A stretch of 64,000 nucleotides of DNA from Balamuthia mandrillaris (lineage: Eukaryota; Discosea; Longamoebia; Balamuthiidae), in contig JAVKOQ010000070.1 of the NCBI GenBank assembly GCA_031835245.1, positions 1 through 64,000 on the forward strand, read 5' to 3'. The stretch's first letter is position 1; each line of letters begins with the position of its first letter. Below are positions 1 to 10,819 of this stretch, in pieces. A program made the position numbers and the translations under genes. Below the pieces are notes generated by a model that did no database searches, was not told where the DNA came from, and worked only from the letters and a program-made list of their open reading frames with translations.

Positions 1-49
1 CGTCAGTGAAACCTTTAAATCTAATCTCTGGTTTTAGTACTTTTTTCAT
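1..49 (-). CDS. hsdS: Type I restriction specificity subunit HsdS, start only
   Basis: Only the first 16 codons lie in the window; the rest runs off its left edge. They read MKKVLKPEIRFKGFTD, which matches the usual opening of HsdS proteins (IRFKGFTDDWEQ type). HsdS supplies target recognition in a type I restriction-modification complex with HsdM and HsdR. A good ribosome binding site (AAGGAAAT) precedes the ATG. It lies just downstream of the Sau3AI-type pair on the same strand, so two restriction systems are neighbours here. The identification rests on a short N-terminal motif, so the specificity domains and intactness cannot be judged. Confidence 0.7.
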   Translation of the reverse strand, partial: MKKVLKPEIRFKGFTD

Positions 50-115
50 AATTTCCTTATTTTTTTAATACTCTATGAAATGCAAATCAATTATTAATTA
101 TTTTAATTTAAAACT

Positions 116-1545
116 TTAATTTTTTAAAATTTCATTAATAATATTTTGAATATATTTCCTATTAATTCAAAAACAATAATTTATAATTTTTCTTCCATTA
201 GAAAGTTCTGTTCTCCCTTTTTTTGCATCTATATCATGAGGTCTGACATGAGAAACAGGATTTTCAGAAGATTTTGGAAAATTTTTTACAGAAAAATTAT
301 CAAATATTAATTTGTTTTTAACAATTAAGTCTTTAGTTTGTTCCCAAACTTGCTTAGCTTGATTTAAATCGGAAATTGGCATATTTCAAAATTTTACTTT
401 TTTAAAAATATATTCTTTATTTTCTTTTTTAAAAATACAAAACATAAATCTTGATAAACCAATTTGTTGATAGAAAAGAGAATCTAATCAATCTTCATTA
501 ACTAAATTTTTAAAATCTATTTTGGGAAAAGATATACTTTCTTTTATTTTGTTATTTTGCTCCACTCTTATTGCTTTAGAAATAATAAAAGCTTTTTGAA
601 ATTCTTCAGAAAAATTTACATCACTTTTTATTTTCAAAATAGAAGAAATTATTTTACTTCTAAAACCTTTATTTTTGATGTTGATATTAAACAAATTTGC
701 TAATTCTATTTCTGATTTTTCATAATAAGGTTCAAATCTTTCAATTATTATGTCTTCGAATGTTTTGTTCATTAAATCATCATTACTTGATATTATTTCT
801 TCGCTTTTGTTTTGATTTTTACTTAAAACATAATTATTCAAAATGTAAGTCATATAAGATTGCTTGAGAGAAAAGGCTTTTGGTTTTGCCTTAATATTCG
901 AAAATGGTTGTAAGACTCTAACACTTGAATCTGAAGCTTTTGTACAAGCACCTAAATAGTTTGTATCACCTTCAGAAATTTGATCTGCTTTACCATCTTT
1001 AATTTTTGAATAATATTTCGCCAATCTTGTTTAATAATTTTTATATCTTTATCTGGTAGCAAAATATAAAAATTATGATTTTGCTTCATTAATCGGTTAA
1101 ATGTTAAAAATTCAGAATAAGAAATTTTAAAATGGCTTTTTAGAACATTGGGTTTATGCTCATAAAATAATAACAGTAAGTTTGAACACTTTTTATAAAA
1201 AGAACTTTGTTCAAAATTATTATATTTGTACTCTTGACTATAATCAATCATATTACAAACAAGTCTTTCTTTAGCTTTGTAAACGAAGTGATTATTTTTT
1301 GATTTTTTTATATAAGGTGTGACTTTGAGTTCTACATTCAAATCTTTAAAATCGGGAAAATGATCATTGTGAGGTTTTTGTCCAAAAACTCGTTCTTCTA
1401 TAAATGTTCCAATACTTCCTTTCCCTTCATTTAATTGTTTGTTTATATCAATTTCTAAAAATAAAACTCCTAAAGTCTTGTCAGCTCTTTGTTTTAATTC
1501 TTCCATTGTTTTAGGAGGTGAAATTATTAATTTACTTTGTTTCAT
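116..1545 (-). CDS. Sau3AI/MutH-family type II restriction endonuclease (frame interrupted)
   Basis: About 476 codons, close to the size of Sau3AI. The N-terminal half holds the MutH/Sau3AI core: GKGSIGTFIEERVFG, then DFKDLNVELKVTPY, giving the E...D...ExK catalytic pattern. The second half carries SEGDTNYLGACTKA, also typical of the family. The protein is expected to cut unmethylated GATC. Its start overlaps the end of the methyltransferase gene, so the two are co-transcribed. The reading frame changes at a five-base T run on the plus strand (1003-1007), one base short of what the family alignment needs. This could be a sequencing undercall, phase variation, or an inactive nuclease beside an intact methylase. 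Past that point the frame is open through several TGA Trp codons to TAA at 116. Confidence 0.82.
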
Positions 1546-2750
1546 ATTTTTAAAATTTGTTTAGCAATTTTTTCAATAACAGGAACAATTAAAGCATTGC
1601 CCATACAAAAATATCTAAATCTTTCTGGCATTCCAGTGTTAGTCCAATTATCATCAAAACCGTTTATTCTTTCAGTTTCTAATGGAGTTAGTATTCTTAG
1701 ATTTTTTGTTACATAATCTTCAATTACATGAGTACTTCTGTTTACAGAACCTTCACTAGTTAACATTGTTCTAGCAGGTTTGTTTAAGTCATCAGGAAAA
1801 ATCATAGTTCCTTCTGAGTAAGTATATTTTTTTCCATTTGGTTTTGTTCTTTCTATTTTTTTAGCTCCTTTTAAATAAGAAAATTTTTGATAATTATCGT
1901 TAATAAAAAACTTAGAATCCACTTCTTCTTTTTCGATAACATCCTTTAAAAATGAAGGTTTTTTAGTTGATTTAGCAACTAAATCTAAAGTCAAAATATT
2001 TCCATTAATCATTGAACCAGAATTATAGAAACTAAAAGAAAAATTATTAGAAACATCAACTAAATTAGAGTAATTTTTCAAAATGTCAGATTTGTTAGTT
2101 TTTTTACATTGAGATTCGACTAAAAACTCAGATGCAAAAAACCCATCTTTTATAAGGATATTTTCTTGATTTTGTTCTTTATTAATGATTTGAGTTAATT
2201 CTTTTTTATAAGCAAATATAAAAACTCTTTTTCTTCTTTGTACAAAACCATAGTCTGAAGCATCAATAATTCTTCATTCAACATTATATCCTTCATTGTC
2301 CAAGCTTTTTAACATTATTCCAAAGTCTCTACCTCTTTGATTCGCTGGTGATTTAATAAGTCTATCAACATTTTCTAGAAGAATAAAATTAGGATGTCTT
2401 TTTTGAATAATTTTTAAAATACTTCATCATAAAACACCTTTTTTTCCTTTAATTCCTTCAGCCTTTGTTCTAGCTACCGAATAATCTTGACAAGGAAAAC
2501 CACCAACTAGTAAATCATGTTCTGGGACTTGATCAATTACATTTGCTATATCTTCATTTACATGATTATCGCTATTTCCGAAGTGTTTTGTGTAGCAGTC
2601 AAATGCTCATTGTTTTGTTTTGTTAGGTTCTCATTGATTTGCTCAAATAGTTTTAAATAATTTCGAAGTTCTTTCAAAACCTAATCTAAAACCACCAACT
2701 CCTGCGAACAATTCAACTACTTTAATCTTTTTTAACTGTTTTTCTACCAT
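1527..2750 (-). CDS. DNA cytosine-5 methyltransferase, Sau3AI type
   Basis: A 407-residue intact methyltransferase, close to M.Sau3AI in size. The N-terminus has the SAM-binding FAGVGGFRLGFE motif, the catalytic GGFPCQDYSVA (PCQ cysteine) lies near residue 100, and ENVDRL (motif VI) follows. The C-terminal motif RYFCMGNALIVPVIEKIA corresponds to motif X. Target recognition is presumably GATC, inferred from the adjacent Sau3AI-like endonuclease. It would protect host DNA by methylating the cytosine. Several Trp residues are encoded by TGA, including a WW pair before the SILKII segment. The gene ends inside the first codons of the endonuclease gene, an overlap of about 19 bases, so the order is methylase first and nuclease second. 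Confidence 0.92.
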
Positions 2751-2788
2751 AACTTCTAAACCTTTTTCAATTTAACCTATAAGCAAAC

Positions 2789-2816
2789 AAAAACACTAAG
2801 TATTCTTAGTGTTTTT
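2789..2816 (-). terminator. Rho-independent terminator after the M42 peptidase gene
   Basis: A perfect 12-bp stem with a four-base loop, ending in a run of T on the transcribed minus strand. It lies just beyond the stop codon of the peptidase gene and separates that unit from the methyltransferase/endonuclease pair downstream. Confidence 0.85.
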
Positions 2817-2833
2817 CCAAATTAAATTATATA

Positions 2834-3919
2834 TTATTTGTAGCTTATTTTTTCAAAATCTTCTTGTGTAAAGGCTAAAATAAATTCTTCCATTAAGTCA
2901 ATAATTGATGAAATATCTTTTAAACTAATAACTCCATATGTTGAGTGTAGATAACGTTGAGGGATTGAGATACTAATTGTTGGAGTCCCTGCATTTGAAT
3001 ATTGTAATTCTTCAGCATCTGTTCCTCCGCCTTGAGAAAGATATTTATAAATAGGAATATTTTTTTCTTTAGCTAATTTAAATAAATAATTTACTAATTT
3101 TGGCTCCATCATAGTTCCGCCATCAGCAATATCGATAGCCACCCCTGCACCTAATTTAGGAATTCCTACTATTGCTCCTTCTGTATCATGTGAAGCTCCA
3201 GTATCAATTGCAAAAGCTATATCTGCCTTGATTTTTGAAGCAATTGTTTTAGCTCCTCTACATCCAACTTCTTCTTGAACTGTTCCTACAAAATAAGGAG
3301 TATTTGGTAATTTTTTATTTGCTAGACGATTTACTAATTCATCAATAACAACAACACCAGCTCTGTTATCAATTGCCTTACCAGCAACTAAATCAGGATT
3401 TGAGAATCTAAATGTTTCATTACTTAAGTAAATTCTATCTCCTGGCTCTACACCATTATTTTTTGCATCTTCATCTGAAACAAATCCAAAATCCATAAAT
3501 AAATCTTTGTTTAAAATAGCTTTAGATAGTGTTTCTCTTTCCATAATGTGAACTGATGTATGCCCAACTACACCGTAGAATATTTTATCAGTGGAAGTAA
3601 TTAATTTAACTTTAGCTCCAATAAATGCATTTCCTCAAACACCACCTACTGGTTTTATTTTAATTTGACCTGATTTTAAAATATCTAAAACTTGAAATCC
3701 AACTTCATCCATGTGAGCTGCTAAAATAATTTTTGGTCCTTTTGCTTCACCTTTTTGTTTAATAATTAAAGAACCCAAACCATCTCTTTCGTATTCAACA
3801 TTTAGATGTTGTGTATTTTCTTTAAGTTTTGCTACAACATCATCTTCGTATCTAGACATTCCTTCAATTTCTGTATAAACTTTTAATTTATCATAAATTT
3901 TATCTAATTTGTTTGCCAT
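2834..3919 (-). CDS. M42 family glutamyl/leucyl aminopeptidase
   Basis: 361 residues with all the M42 metal-site signatures: AAHMDEVGF (first His and Asp), AIDNRAGVVV (bridging Asp), QEEVGCRGA (catalytic Glu pair), FAIDTGAS (Asp) and a C-terminal HSTYGVI (last His ligand). Enzymes of this class form large cytoplasmic dodecamers that trim N-terminal residues from peptides, useful in an organism that lives on host peptides. One Trp in the PVGGVWGNAF segment is encoded by TGA. The start is supported by AAGGAG six bases upstream. It is a single-gene unit bounded by a strong terminator. Confidence 0.92.
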
Positions 3920-4050
3920 TATTCTCCTTTTTAGTCATTAAAATAATTAGAAAAAATTATAACAAAATATTGTAATTTTATTTTAATTCTACATAGTTAT
4001 GTTTTAAAACTTTAATCAAATAAAAAAGCTAAAAAAGCTTGAAAAAGAAG

Positions 4051-4088
4051 AAAAAACCAGAAAATCTGAAGAAATTTTCTGGTTTTTT
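4051..4088 (-). terminator. Rho-independent terminator after the membrane nuclease gene
   Basis: A 15-bp A/T-flanked stem with a short loop (arms 4051-4065 and 4074-4088), ending in T residues on the minus strand, placed just after the stop codon of the nuclease gene. Confidence 0.85.
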
Positions 4089-4102
4089 ATTTATTTTTTT
4101 AA

Positions 4103-5407
4103 TTATTGTTTGCTAAGAATAATATCTAAAAATACAGGGGAATGATCAGAAACATAATTTCTTATTTTATCTCTTATATCAAAATTTGTTTGTGTTTTAT
4201 TTTTGCTTTTTTCTTTTTGATAAGTAGCACTTAAATCACTTTGAGAAATTATTGAATCTTTGATAACATCTCAAAGAGGATATTTATCAACATTTGTAAC
4301 TTCAATTTTTGCTTGTTTATTTTCAAAAATTTTGTCATAAGAATTAGAATAAGTTCCAAATTTTTCGCCCAAAGAAGTATTATCGGATTTATCAATTAAT
4401 AATTTATAAGATTTTAGTAAATTTTCAAAAGCTTTATCACTTGATTTGGCTTTAATGTTTGTATCTGCCATAAAGAAGAGATTTTTTGTATTTGTTTTGT
4501 TTTCAAATCAATTCATAACTTCTAACATATGATTTGCTTCAGAAATTTCTTGTGAACCATTTGTTGAATCATAACCATCTTTTGAATCAACTTTTCCTTC
4601 TTCTTTTCCTTCTTGAGCTGGATTGCTATTGACTCCAGGGGCATCAAAATGCGAAGTAACAATAACAAATTCAGATTTATCATTTTCTAAGTCAGTTTTT
4701 TTGATTTTAAATTTAGCTGCAACTGGTGGGCGAGCAAAATCTATTTTTTTAGTTGTTTTGTTTTTTGCAAAAATAGGTTTTTGTTTTGAATCTACTTGTC
4801 CGTTACTAAAAAATGCTGGTATGGAGTCAAAACTTTTATTATCATAAGGAATTAAATAAGGATTTGAACCATATAGTTTGTCTTTATTAATTTCTAAAAT
4901 ATCTAAAACATTTGCATTGTAAATAAATGAAACTCTTTCTTTTGCTGCTTCATTTCCTTTACCAAAAATAACGTCAGAAGTTATTGATTTATAATCTTTT
5001 TCTTTGTTATTAGCAGTTATTAAATTTAGTTCTTTGGTTAAGTTCTCAACGCTATTTGGATTTTTATCACTACCTGCATTTACTTCGACTAAAGCCATTA
5101 AATCAGCATTTTGACTACTTATAACTTTAGCAAGATTAATTTGTTGAGCTTTTTTTGAATCTTTTGTTGGGTTATCATCATAGTTTAATATGTTTCAAAA
5201 TCCCACTTTTATTGCATTAACATCATTTGTTGTTTTTGTTGAAGTTGTAGCTTGTGTAGTTATTGTAGTTTTGCCTTGATTTGAAAGTAAATGTTTACTA
5301 AAATAAGAAAGTCCTACTGATAGTAATAAGATTATTACAACACTTGCTAAACTTCATAGCATTTTCTTTGTTTTTGTAGGTATTTTTTTCTTGTTCCCTC
5401 TTGCCAT
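4103..5407 (-). CDS. Membrane-anchored nuclease, endonuclease/exonuclease/phosphatase fold (MnuA-like)
   Basis: 434 residues. A basic N-terminus (MARGNKKKIPTKTKK) is followed by one strongly hydrophobic segment around residues 18-37 and a Thr/Ser-rich linker, so the catalytic part should face outward. Catalytic-fold markers are VGFWNILNYDD near residue 80, LMALVEVNAGS (metal-binding Glu), FVIVTSHFDAPG (the usual H-x-D segment) and a C-terminal SDHSPVFLD (catalytic Asp-His). This is the pattern of mycoplasma membrane nucleases that degrade host nucleic acid for nucleotide import. ATG is supported by AAAGGAAC upstream and an extended -10 promoter at 5439-5444. The neighbouring acid-phosphatase lipoprotein fits a scavenging role. 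Confidence 0.87.
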
Positions 5408-5438
5408 AATGTAGTTCCTTTTGAAAAAATTAGTAAAA

Positions 5439-5447
5439 ATTATAGCA
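5439..5447 (-). promoter_or_regulatory. Extended -10 promoter of the membrane nuclease gene
   Basis: On the minus strand the sequence reads TGCTATAAT, a TG-extended consensus -10 box, about 30 bases before the ATG at 5407. No clear -35 box is needed for this promoter class. Confidence 0.6.
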
Positions 5448-5452
5448 AAATT

Positions 5453-6127
5453 TTATACATTTCAATTTATAACTTCTTTGTTTATTGAAAGTAAAAAAAT
5501 ATTTATTTTTTTAAAAATTTGAGAATTTTCAAAGCTAATTCTATAGCTAAACGGTGAAGGATGAGATAAATTAAAAACTTTTTGTTTGCTTAAATCTAAT
5601 TGTTCAGCAATACTTTGTGCTTTTTTACCTAAAAGAATAAAAACAATGTCTTTTTTGTGTTGGCAAATGAACTTAAAAAGATTTAGTGAAAAAATATCTC
5701 AGTTTAAAAAATAATGGCTAGATGGTTGTGATTCCCTTACAGAAAGTACTACATTTTGAAGCAAAATTCCTTGTTTTGCTCAATTTTCTAAGTTTCCATC
5801 TTGTTTATTAAATGATGGATAATCTTTTTTAATTTCTTTAAAAATGTTTTTTAAAGAAGGAGGAAGAATTTTGTTTTTAGTTGAAAACGCAAGACCATCA
5901 GCTTGATTTGCACCATGATAAGGATCTTGGCCGACAATAACAACTTTTAGATTATTGAAATCACAAAGTTTAATGGATTTAAATAAATCTTCTTTTTGTG
6001 GATAAATTTGATAATTTTTATATTCTAAGTTTAGTTGTTTGTTTATATTTTTAAAATATTCTTTGTCTTGTTCTTGCTTTAAAAATGAAGCAAAATCAAC
6101 TAATTTGTTGTTTGTTTTGGTGTTCAT
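5453..6127 (-). CDS. ung: Uracil-DNA glycosylase
   Basis: 224 residues, normal for family 1 UDG. The water-activating motif VGQDPYHGANQADGLAF and the C-terminal HPSPFS motif are both present, as is LLQNVVLSVRE. The enzyme removes uracil from DNA as the first step of base excision repair, important in a very AT-rich genome. The end of the protein (FKKINIFLLSINKEVINW) matches the usual UDG ending. The start codon lies inside the last codons of the upstream acid-phosphatase gene, so the two are translationally linked. Confidence 0.95.
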
Positions 6128-7251
6128 GAAAGTGTTTCTAGAGCTTCTTTTAAAGCTCTTGCTTGTTGTGCTTTATCTAGTGTGTAGTAATGAGAAGCTA
6201 AAGCAGATTCAAAACCACCATAGGAAGAATTACCACCAATTAAAATATATGATTCTGATCAAGTTTCATCTTCTTTTTTAACTTGATTATCTGTTGTTTT
6301 GATGTATTTCACACCTTTTACTGAAGTGTCAAAATTTCCAAATAATTTTAAATTATCATTTAGTAATTTGTTTCTATCAGGATTTAATTTAGAACCAACT
6401 GCTGTGTCGTTAAAATCATTGTAGTTGTCCCCTACTCTCATAACAGTTTTGAAAACTACTTTATTTCCAGAATTATTATAAGAAGATAAATTAAATCCTT
6501 GAGTTCTTTCATTTAAAAAGTTCATTCTTTCTTCTTTATCAGTTTTAACTCTCTTGCCATTATTATCTTTTTTAATATGATTTCAAGGATCGTTTTGGCT
6601 TAAATCCACACCTTGCATTCATCAAACTCAATCTGGAAGGAATTTTTTGTTTAAACCTTCTTTTACTAAGTTATTTAAAGTTGCTATTTTTTGATTTTCT
6701 TGTTCTCTGTTTGAGTTAAACATAACAACTCCACCATTTTTTCAGACATAGTTTATAAAATCAAAAGCACCTTTAATTTCTATTGCTTTTTCATCTTGAA
6801 CAAATTGATTTCATAATACAGGATCAAAGGTTTTATTGTTTAAAACTAAATAATTTTGAAATGCATAGTTATTTAAAACAGTTTCATCAATATCCATAAA
6901 AACAACAGGAATTGCTTTGTTTTCATCTGGATTATCTACTACAACTTTATCATCATAAATGTGAACTTTTTTTGTATCGAATTGACTTTGAGTTATCATA
7001 GCATCAAATTGTTTTTTAGCCGCATTATATAAATTTTGGCTCATTGCAGTTTTTTCTGCACTTACTGTATTTCAAACATTTGATAATCATCTTTGATTAT
7101 AAATTACTGATTCTGGAGAATTAAAATCTGAAGTTTTACTTTCAGTAGTTTGTGAAGCAGTTTCTTGAACAGTGGATTGACAAGAGATTAACATAGCTAC
7201 TGGAGTAACAGTAGCTAAAGCTCCTAAAGTTAAAAATTTAATTTTTTTCAT
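6100..7251 (-). CDS. Acid phosphatase lipoprotein, e(P4)/HAD family
   Basis: 383 residues. The first 26 form a lipoprotein signal ending in a MLISC lipobox, so the protein is anchored outside the membrane. The HAD-type DxDxT nucleophile motif is VFMDIDETVLNNYAF, followed by VVMFNSNRE (motif II) and MRVGDNYNDFND (the metal-binding GDxxxDF motif). Proteins of this family remove phosphate from nucleotides and other phosphomonoesters at the cell surface so that nucleosides can be taken up. ATG is preceded by GAAAGGAAAA. It overlaps ung by about 28 bases. Its position beside a membrane nuclease supports a nucleotide-salvage role. Confidence 0.88.
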
Positions 7252-7341
7252 TTTTGTTTTCCTTTCAAAGCGTAAGCAAATTTTAGCATTTGTTTTAATT
7301 AAAGACAAAAAAACCAAAACTTAATAAATAGTAATGGCTTT

Positions 7342-8898
7342 TTAAATCATTGGTTTAAAAAACAAAATAATCATTTTTATAAATCAAGAGTATTTTTTAT
7401 TTATCTTTTTACGTTGGATAATTTCTAATTTTTTGTATTTGTCAATGTAGTTTAGAAAACTATCAATTGTTTGTCCAGTAAAGAACACATTTACTTCATA
7501 TTGTGAATATAAAGAACGAGTATCAAAGTTTAAAGTCCCAATAATTCCAATGGATTCATCAATTATTAAAGATTTACCATGAAAGAAAATATTTTTGAAA
7601 AAGAAGACTTTTGCTCCTTCGTTTTGAAGCTCTTTGGCAAAAAAACTATTAATAATTCCAATGAATTTTTTATCATTTCTTCCTGGAATGTAAATCTCAA
7701 CTTTAATTCCAGCTAAAATAACTTGTTTAAGAGCAGAAATGATTTTATGGGTTGGAGAAAAATAAGGTGAAAAAATCTGAATTTTCTTTTTTGCAAAATA
7801 AATTTGTTTAAGTATCAAACCTTCTATTATTGATTCATTAGTAACAGGACCACTTTCAATAATTGTTCCAATATTTTCTTCATTTACTAAGCTATTTTCG
7901 TTTTCCACTTTAGAAAAATCTACTTTACAAATGGATAAATCAGCCTTTTTCTTCTTGCTATAACTTCAGTTATTTCAATTAAATAAAAAGTTATAGCAAA
8001 AATTTTGAACCATTTTTCCTTGAATTTTTAAGTTTACATCCATTCAATATCCATAATCCACAGAAAATCCTGCATATTCTTCTGAAATATTGTTTCCTCC
8101 GATATAAACTTTTTCACCATCAATTAAATAAATTTTTTTGTGATTTCTATAAAAGGAATTGGCGCTGAAAAAAGGAAGAAAAATTTTGTTATAGAAAATT
8201 ATTTGTATTTTGTTTTTTCTTAACTCTATTCAATCTTTTGAATTTACTCTTAAGATTCCAAAAGAGTCCAAAATCATCCTAATCTTTATTCCTTGTTTTG
8301 CTTTTTCAATAAGTAAAGTTTTTAGTTGTTTTCAAATAAAATCATTTTTAATTATGTATGTATCAATAAAAATAAATTTTTGAGCATTTTTAATATCTTG
8401 GAAAATTTGTTGAAAAAATTGATGTCCATCAGAAATTAGTTGAGTTTTAAATTTATGAATTGGTGAATTAAAAATGTCTCTAGAAAATTCTAATAATTGT
8501 CCTTGTTGTGAAGGTAAACCTTCTAAAAATGAGTCATTTTGATTTTTATTTAAACGAGTAAAATTTTTATATTCTTTTAAATATTGTTTAGAAGTTGTTC
8601 GATAAAAATATCTTCTTCCAAAAATTACATACAAAATTTGCCCTATATAAGGTAAAACCGAAAAAACAATTATTCAAGGTATTTTTGCTTCAAAATGTCT
8701 ATTTTGAAAAGCTAAATAAATGTTAGAAATTAAATTTGTAAGATAAATAAATACAATGATAATTGCAGCTTCTAAGTTGAAATCATTCTTAAATGATAAG
8801 TAAGAAAGATAAATTAAACAACTTAATAAGGCCAGAATTAGAAATAAAGAAACATAATATAATAAGATTCAAAAATTAAACTTCTTAACTTTTTTCAT
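7342..8898 (-). CDS. cls: Cardiolipin synthase, phospholipase D family
   Basis: 518 residues. Two or three N-terminal membrane segments (around residues 8-30, 40-60 and 75-95) are followed by two HKD motifs: HKKIYLID near the middle and HGKSLIID near the C-terminus, each with the trailing GG or GT..N element (IGGNNISEEYAG; IGTLNFDTRS). The enzyme joins phosphatidylglycerol molecules into cardiolipin at the membrane. The size matches bacterial Cls. The N-terminal ATG has only a weak ribosome binding site, but the frame upstream of it has no alternative. It is a single gene between recA and the phosphatase. Confidence 0.9.
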
Positions 8899-8957
8899 TT
8901 AATAATTTTACTAAATTTCTCTTCTTTTATTTTTCATTTGCTTTATTTTTAAAGTAT

Positions 8958-9944
8958 TTATTCTGAATTTTTTAGTTTTTCTTTAACAAGCGCTCTTAGT
9001 TCTTCATAAAGAGAATTATTGTTCTCAAGTAACAATCTAAAATTAGTTTTTCCTTGAGCAATGTTTTGATCATTGTAGGAATATCAAGCACCTTTTTTAC
9101 TTACAATTCCATATTCTTCAGCAAGTTGAGCAATTTCAGCAAATTTTGAAATTCCTTGAGCAAAAACAATTTCCACGTTTGCAGTTTTAAAAGGAATTGC
9201 TAATTTGTTTTTAACAACTTTTATTTTGACCATATTGCCAATTATGTCTGAACCAGTTGAGATTTGTTGATTTTTTCTTACATCAAGTCTAATGGATGAA
9301 TAAAATTTAAGTGCTCTTCCACCTGGAGTAGTTTCAGGATTGCCAAAAAGAACCCCAACTTTTTCTCTAATTTGATTAATGAAGATGATTGTTGTTCCAT
9401 TTTTATTAAGTGAACCTGTGATTTTTCTTAGTGCTTTTGACATTAATCTTGGTTGTGCTCCTACTACTTGATCCTTCATTTCTCCATTTAATTCTGCTAA
9501 TGGAACCAAAGCTGCTACTGAATCTACAACTATTAGATCAATTGCACCTGTTTTAACTAAAGTATCAACAATATCTAAAGCTTGTTCTCCTGAATCTGGT
9601 TGAGACAAGATTAAGTTATCAATATCAATACCTAAATTCCTTGCATATTGTGGATCAATTGAGTGCTCAGCATCGATAAAAGCTGCTACTCCACCATTTT
9701 TTTGTACTTCTGCAATCGCATGTAAAGTAATAGTAGTTTTTCCTGAAGATTCAGGTCCAAAAATTTCAATAATTCTTCCTTTAGGAAATCCGCCGATACC
9801 TAAAGCATTATCAATGGCAAATGAACCAGTTGAAAATACTTCTGTGTCAGTATCAGGTTTTTCACCTAAAAGCATAATTGCTTCTTTTCCAAATTTTTTT
9901 TCAATTTCTAAAAAAGCTTGTTTTAATTCTTTGTTGTCTTTCAT
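8958..9944 (-). CDS. recA: Recombinase RecA
   Basis: 328 residues, slightly shorter than E. coli RecA because the acidic tail is reduced. Walker A is GPESSGKTT; other conserved segments are [25 protein letters not shown] (Walker B), [19 protein letters not shown] and [10 protein letters not shown]. It forms filaments on single-stranded DNA for homologous recombination, which in mycoplasmas also drives antigenic variation. ATG is preceded by GAAAGGACA. The gene is divergent from the choline-kinase-like gene across a 148-base spacer. Confidence 0.97.
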
Positions 9945-10092
9945 ATTGTCCTTTCACTTAGATTTGCAGTTTTTTTGTAAAAACTCAAAAAATAAAAAAA
10001 TTTAGGAAAAATTGAAGAAATTTTACTAATAATGAGCTAAAATTATCAAATATTTGTTTTTAGTTTTAGTAAAATTAAATAAAATTATATTT

Positions 10093-10818
10093 ATGAAACA
10101 AATCAAAAATGGTCATACAAATACATCTTTTAGAGATGGAGATAAATTCGTTCAACAAAAACATTTTACTGGTTTTAATCACAAAATTAATTATAAAATT
10201 TTAGAAAAATTTGACTTTGTGCCAAAGTTAATTTCAGAAAGCCAAACTCAACTCACTTGAAGTTGAATTCCAAATCAAAATCTTGAAATTGATGAAAAAA
10301 ATGTAATTCAAATAGCTTCAAATTTGAAGCAATTACATACTTCAAAACTGGATTTTCCTGCTTCAAATCACGCAGCTAGAGTTAAAAATTATATAAAAGA
10401 AATTAATAACAAAAAAATGTGTTTACCAATTGTAAATAAGTATTTTAGACACATAATGAAAATACTAGCACAAATGGATAAATTAACTCCTTTGCACAAT
10501 GACTTATGACCTAAAAATATTCTTGATTCTCAAGGAAAAATTTATTTTGTAGATTGAGAATATGCTTCAAAAGGTGATAGACATTTTGATTTAGCTTATT
10601 TTATAGAATCAGCTAAATTAAGTCCAGAACTAGAAGATAAATTTTTAGAACATTATGATGATTATGTTTATGAATATTTGATTCAACACAAGATTTTAGT
10701 AAATTATTTTGCAATTTTATGAGTAAATGCGCAACCAAGCAAAGTTTTCCCTGATGCACCTTTGGCTAAAAGAGTTGAAGAATTAATAAAAGAATTAGAA
10801 CAATATAAAAAGAGATAA
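10093..10818 (+). CDS. Choline/ethanolamine kinase-like phosphotransferase
   Basis: 241 residues if started at ATG 10093; an upstream in-frame ATG at 10054 would add 13 residues of unlikely sequence. The kinase motifs of the aminoglycoside phosphotransferase/choline kinase superfamily are present: LTPLHNDLWPKNIL (catalytic HxDxxxxN) and YFVDWEYASKGDRHFDLA (metal-binding Asp). It resembles LicA-like choline kinases, which supply phosphocholine, but the substrate cannot be read from the sequence. The stop codon lies one base before the obg start, so the two genes are probably co-transcribed. Confidence 0.78.
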
Positions 10819-10819
10819 A

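Noticed and set aside
4623-4847. Plus-strand open frame opposite the membrane nuclease
   Set aside because: It lies wholly opposite a conserved gene and has no ribosome binding site or recognisable motif.
9814-10005. Plus-strand open frame opposite the recA start
   Set aside because: It is a shadow of recA; the composition is that of the complementary strand of a real gene.
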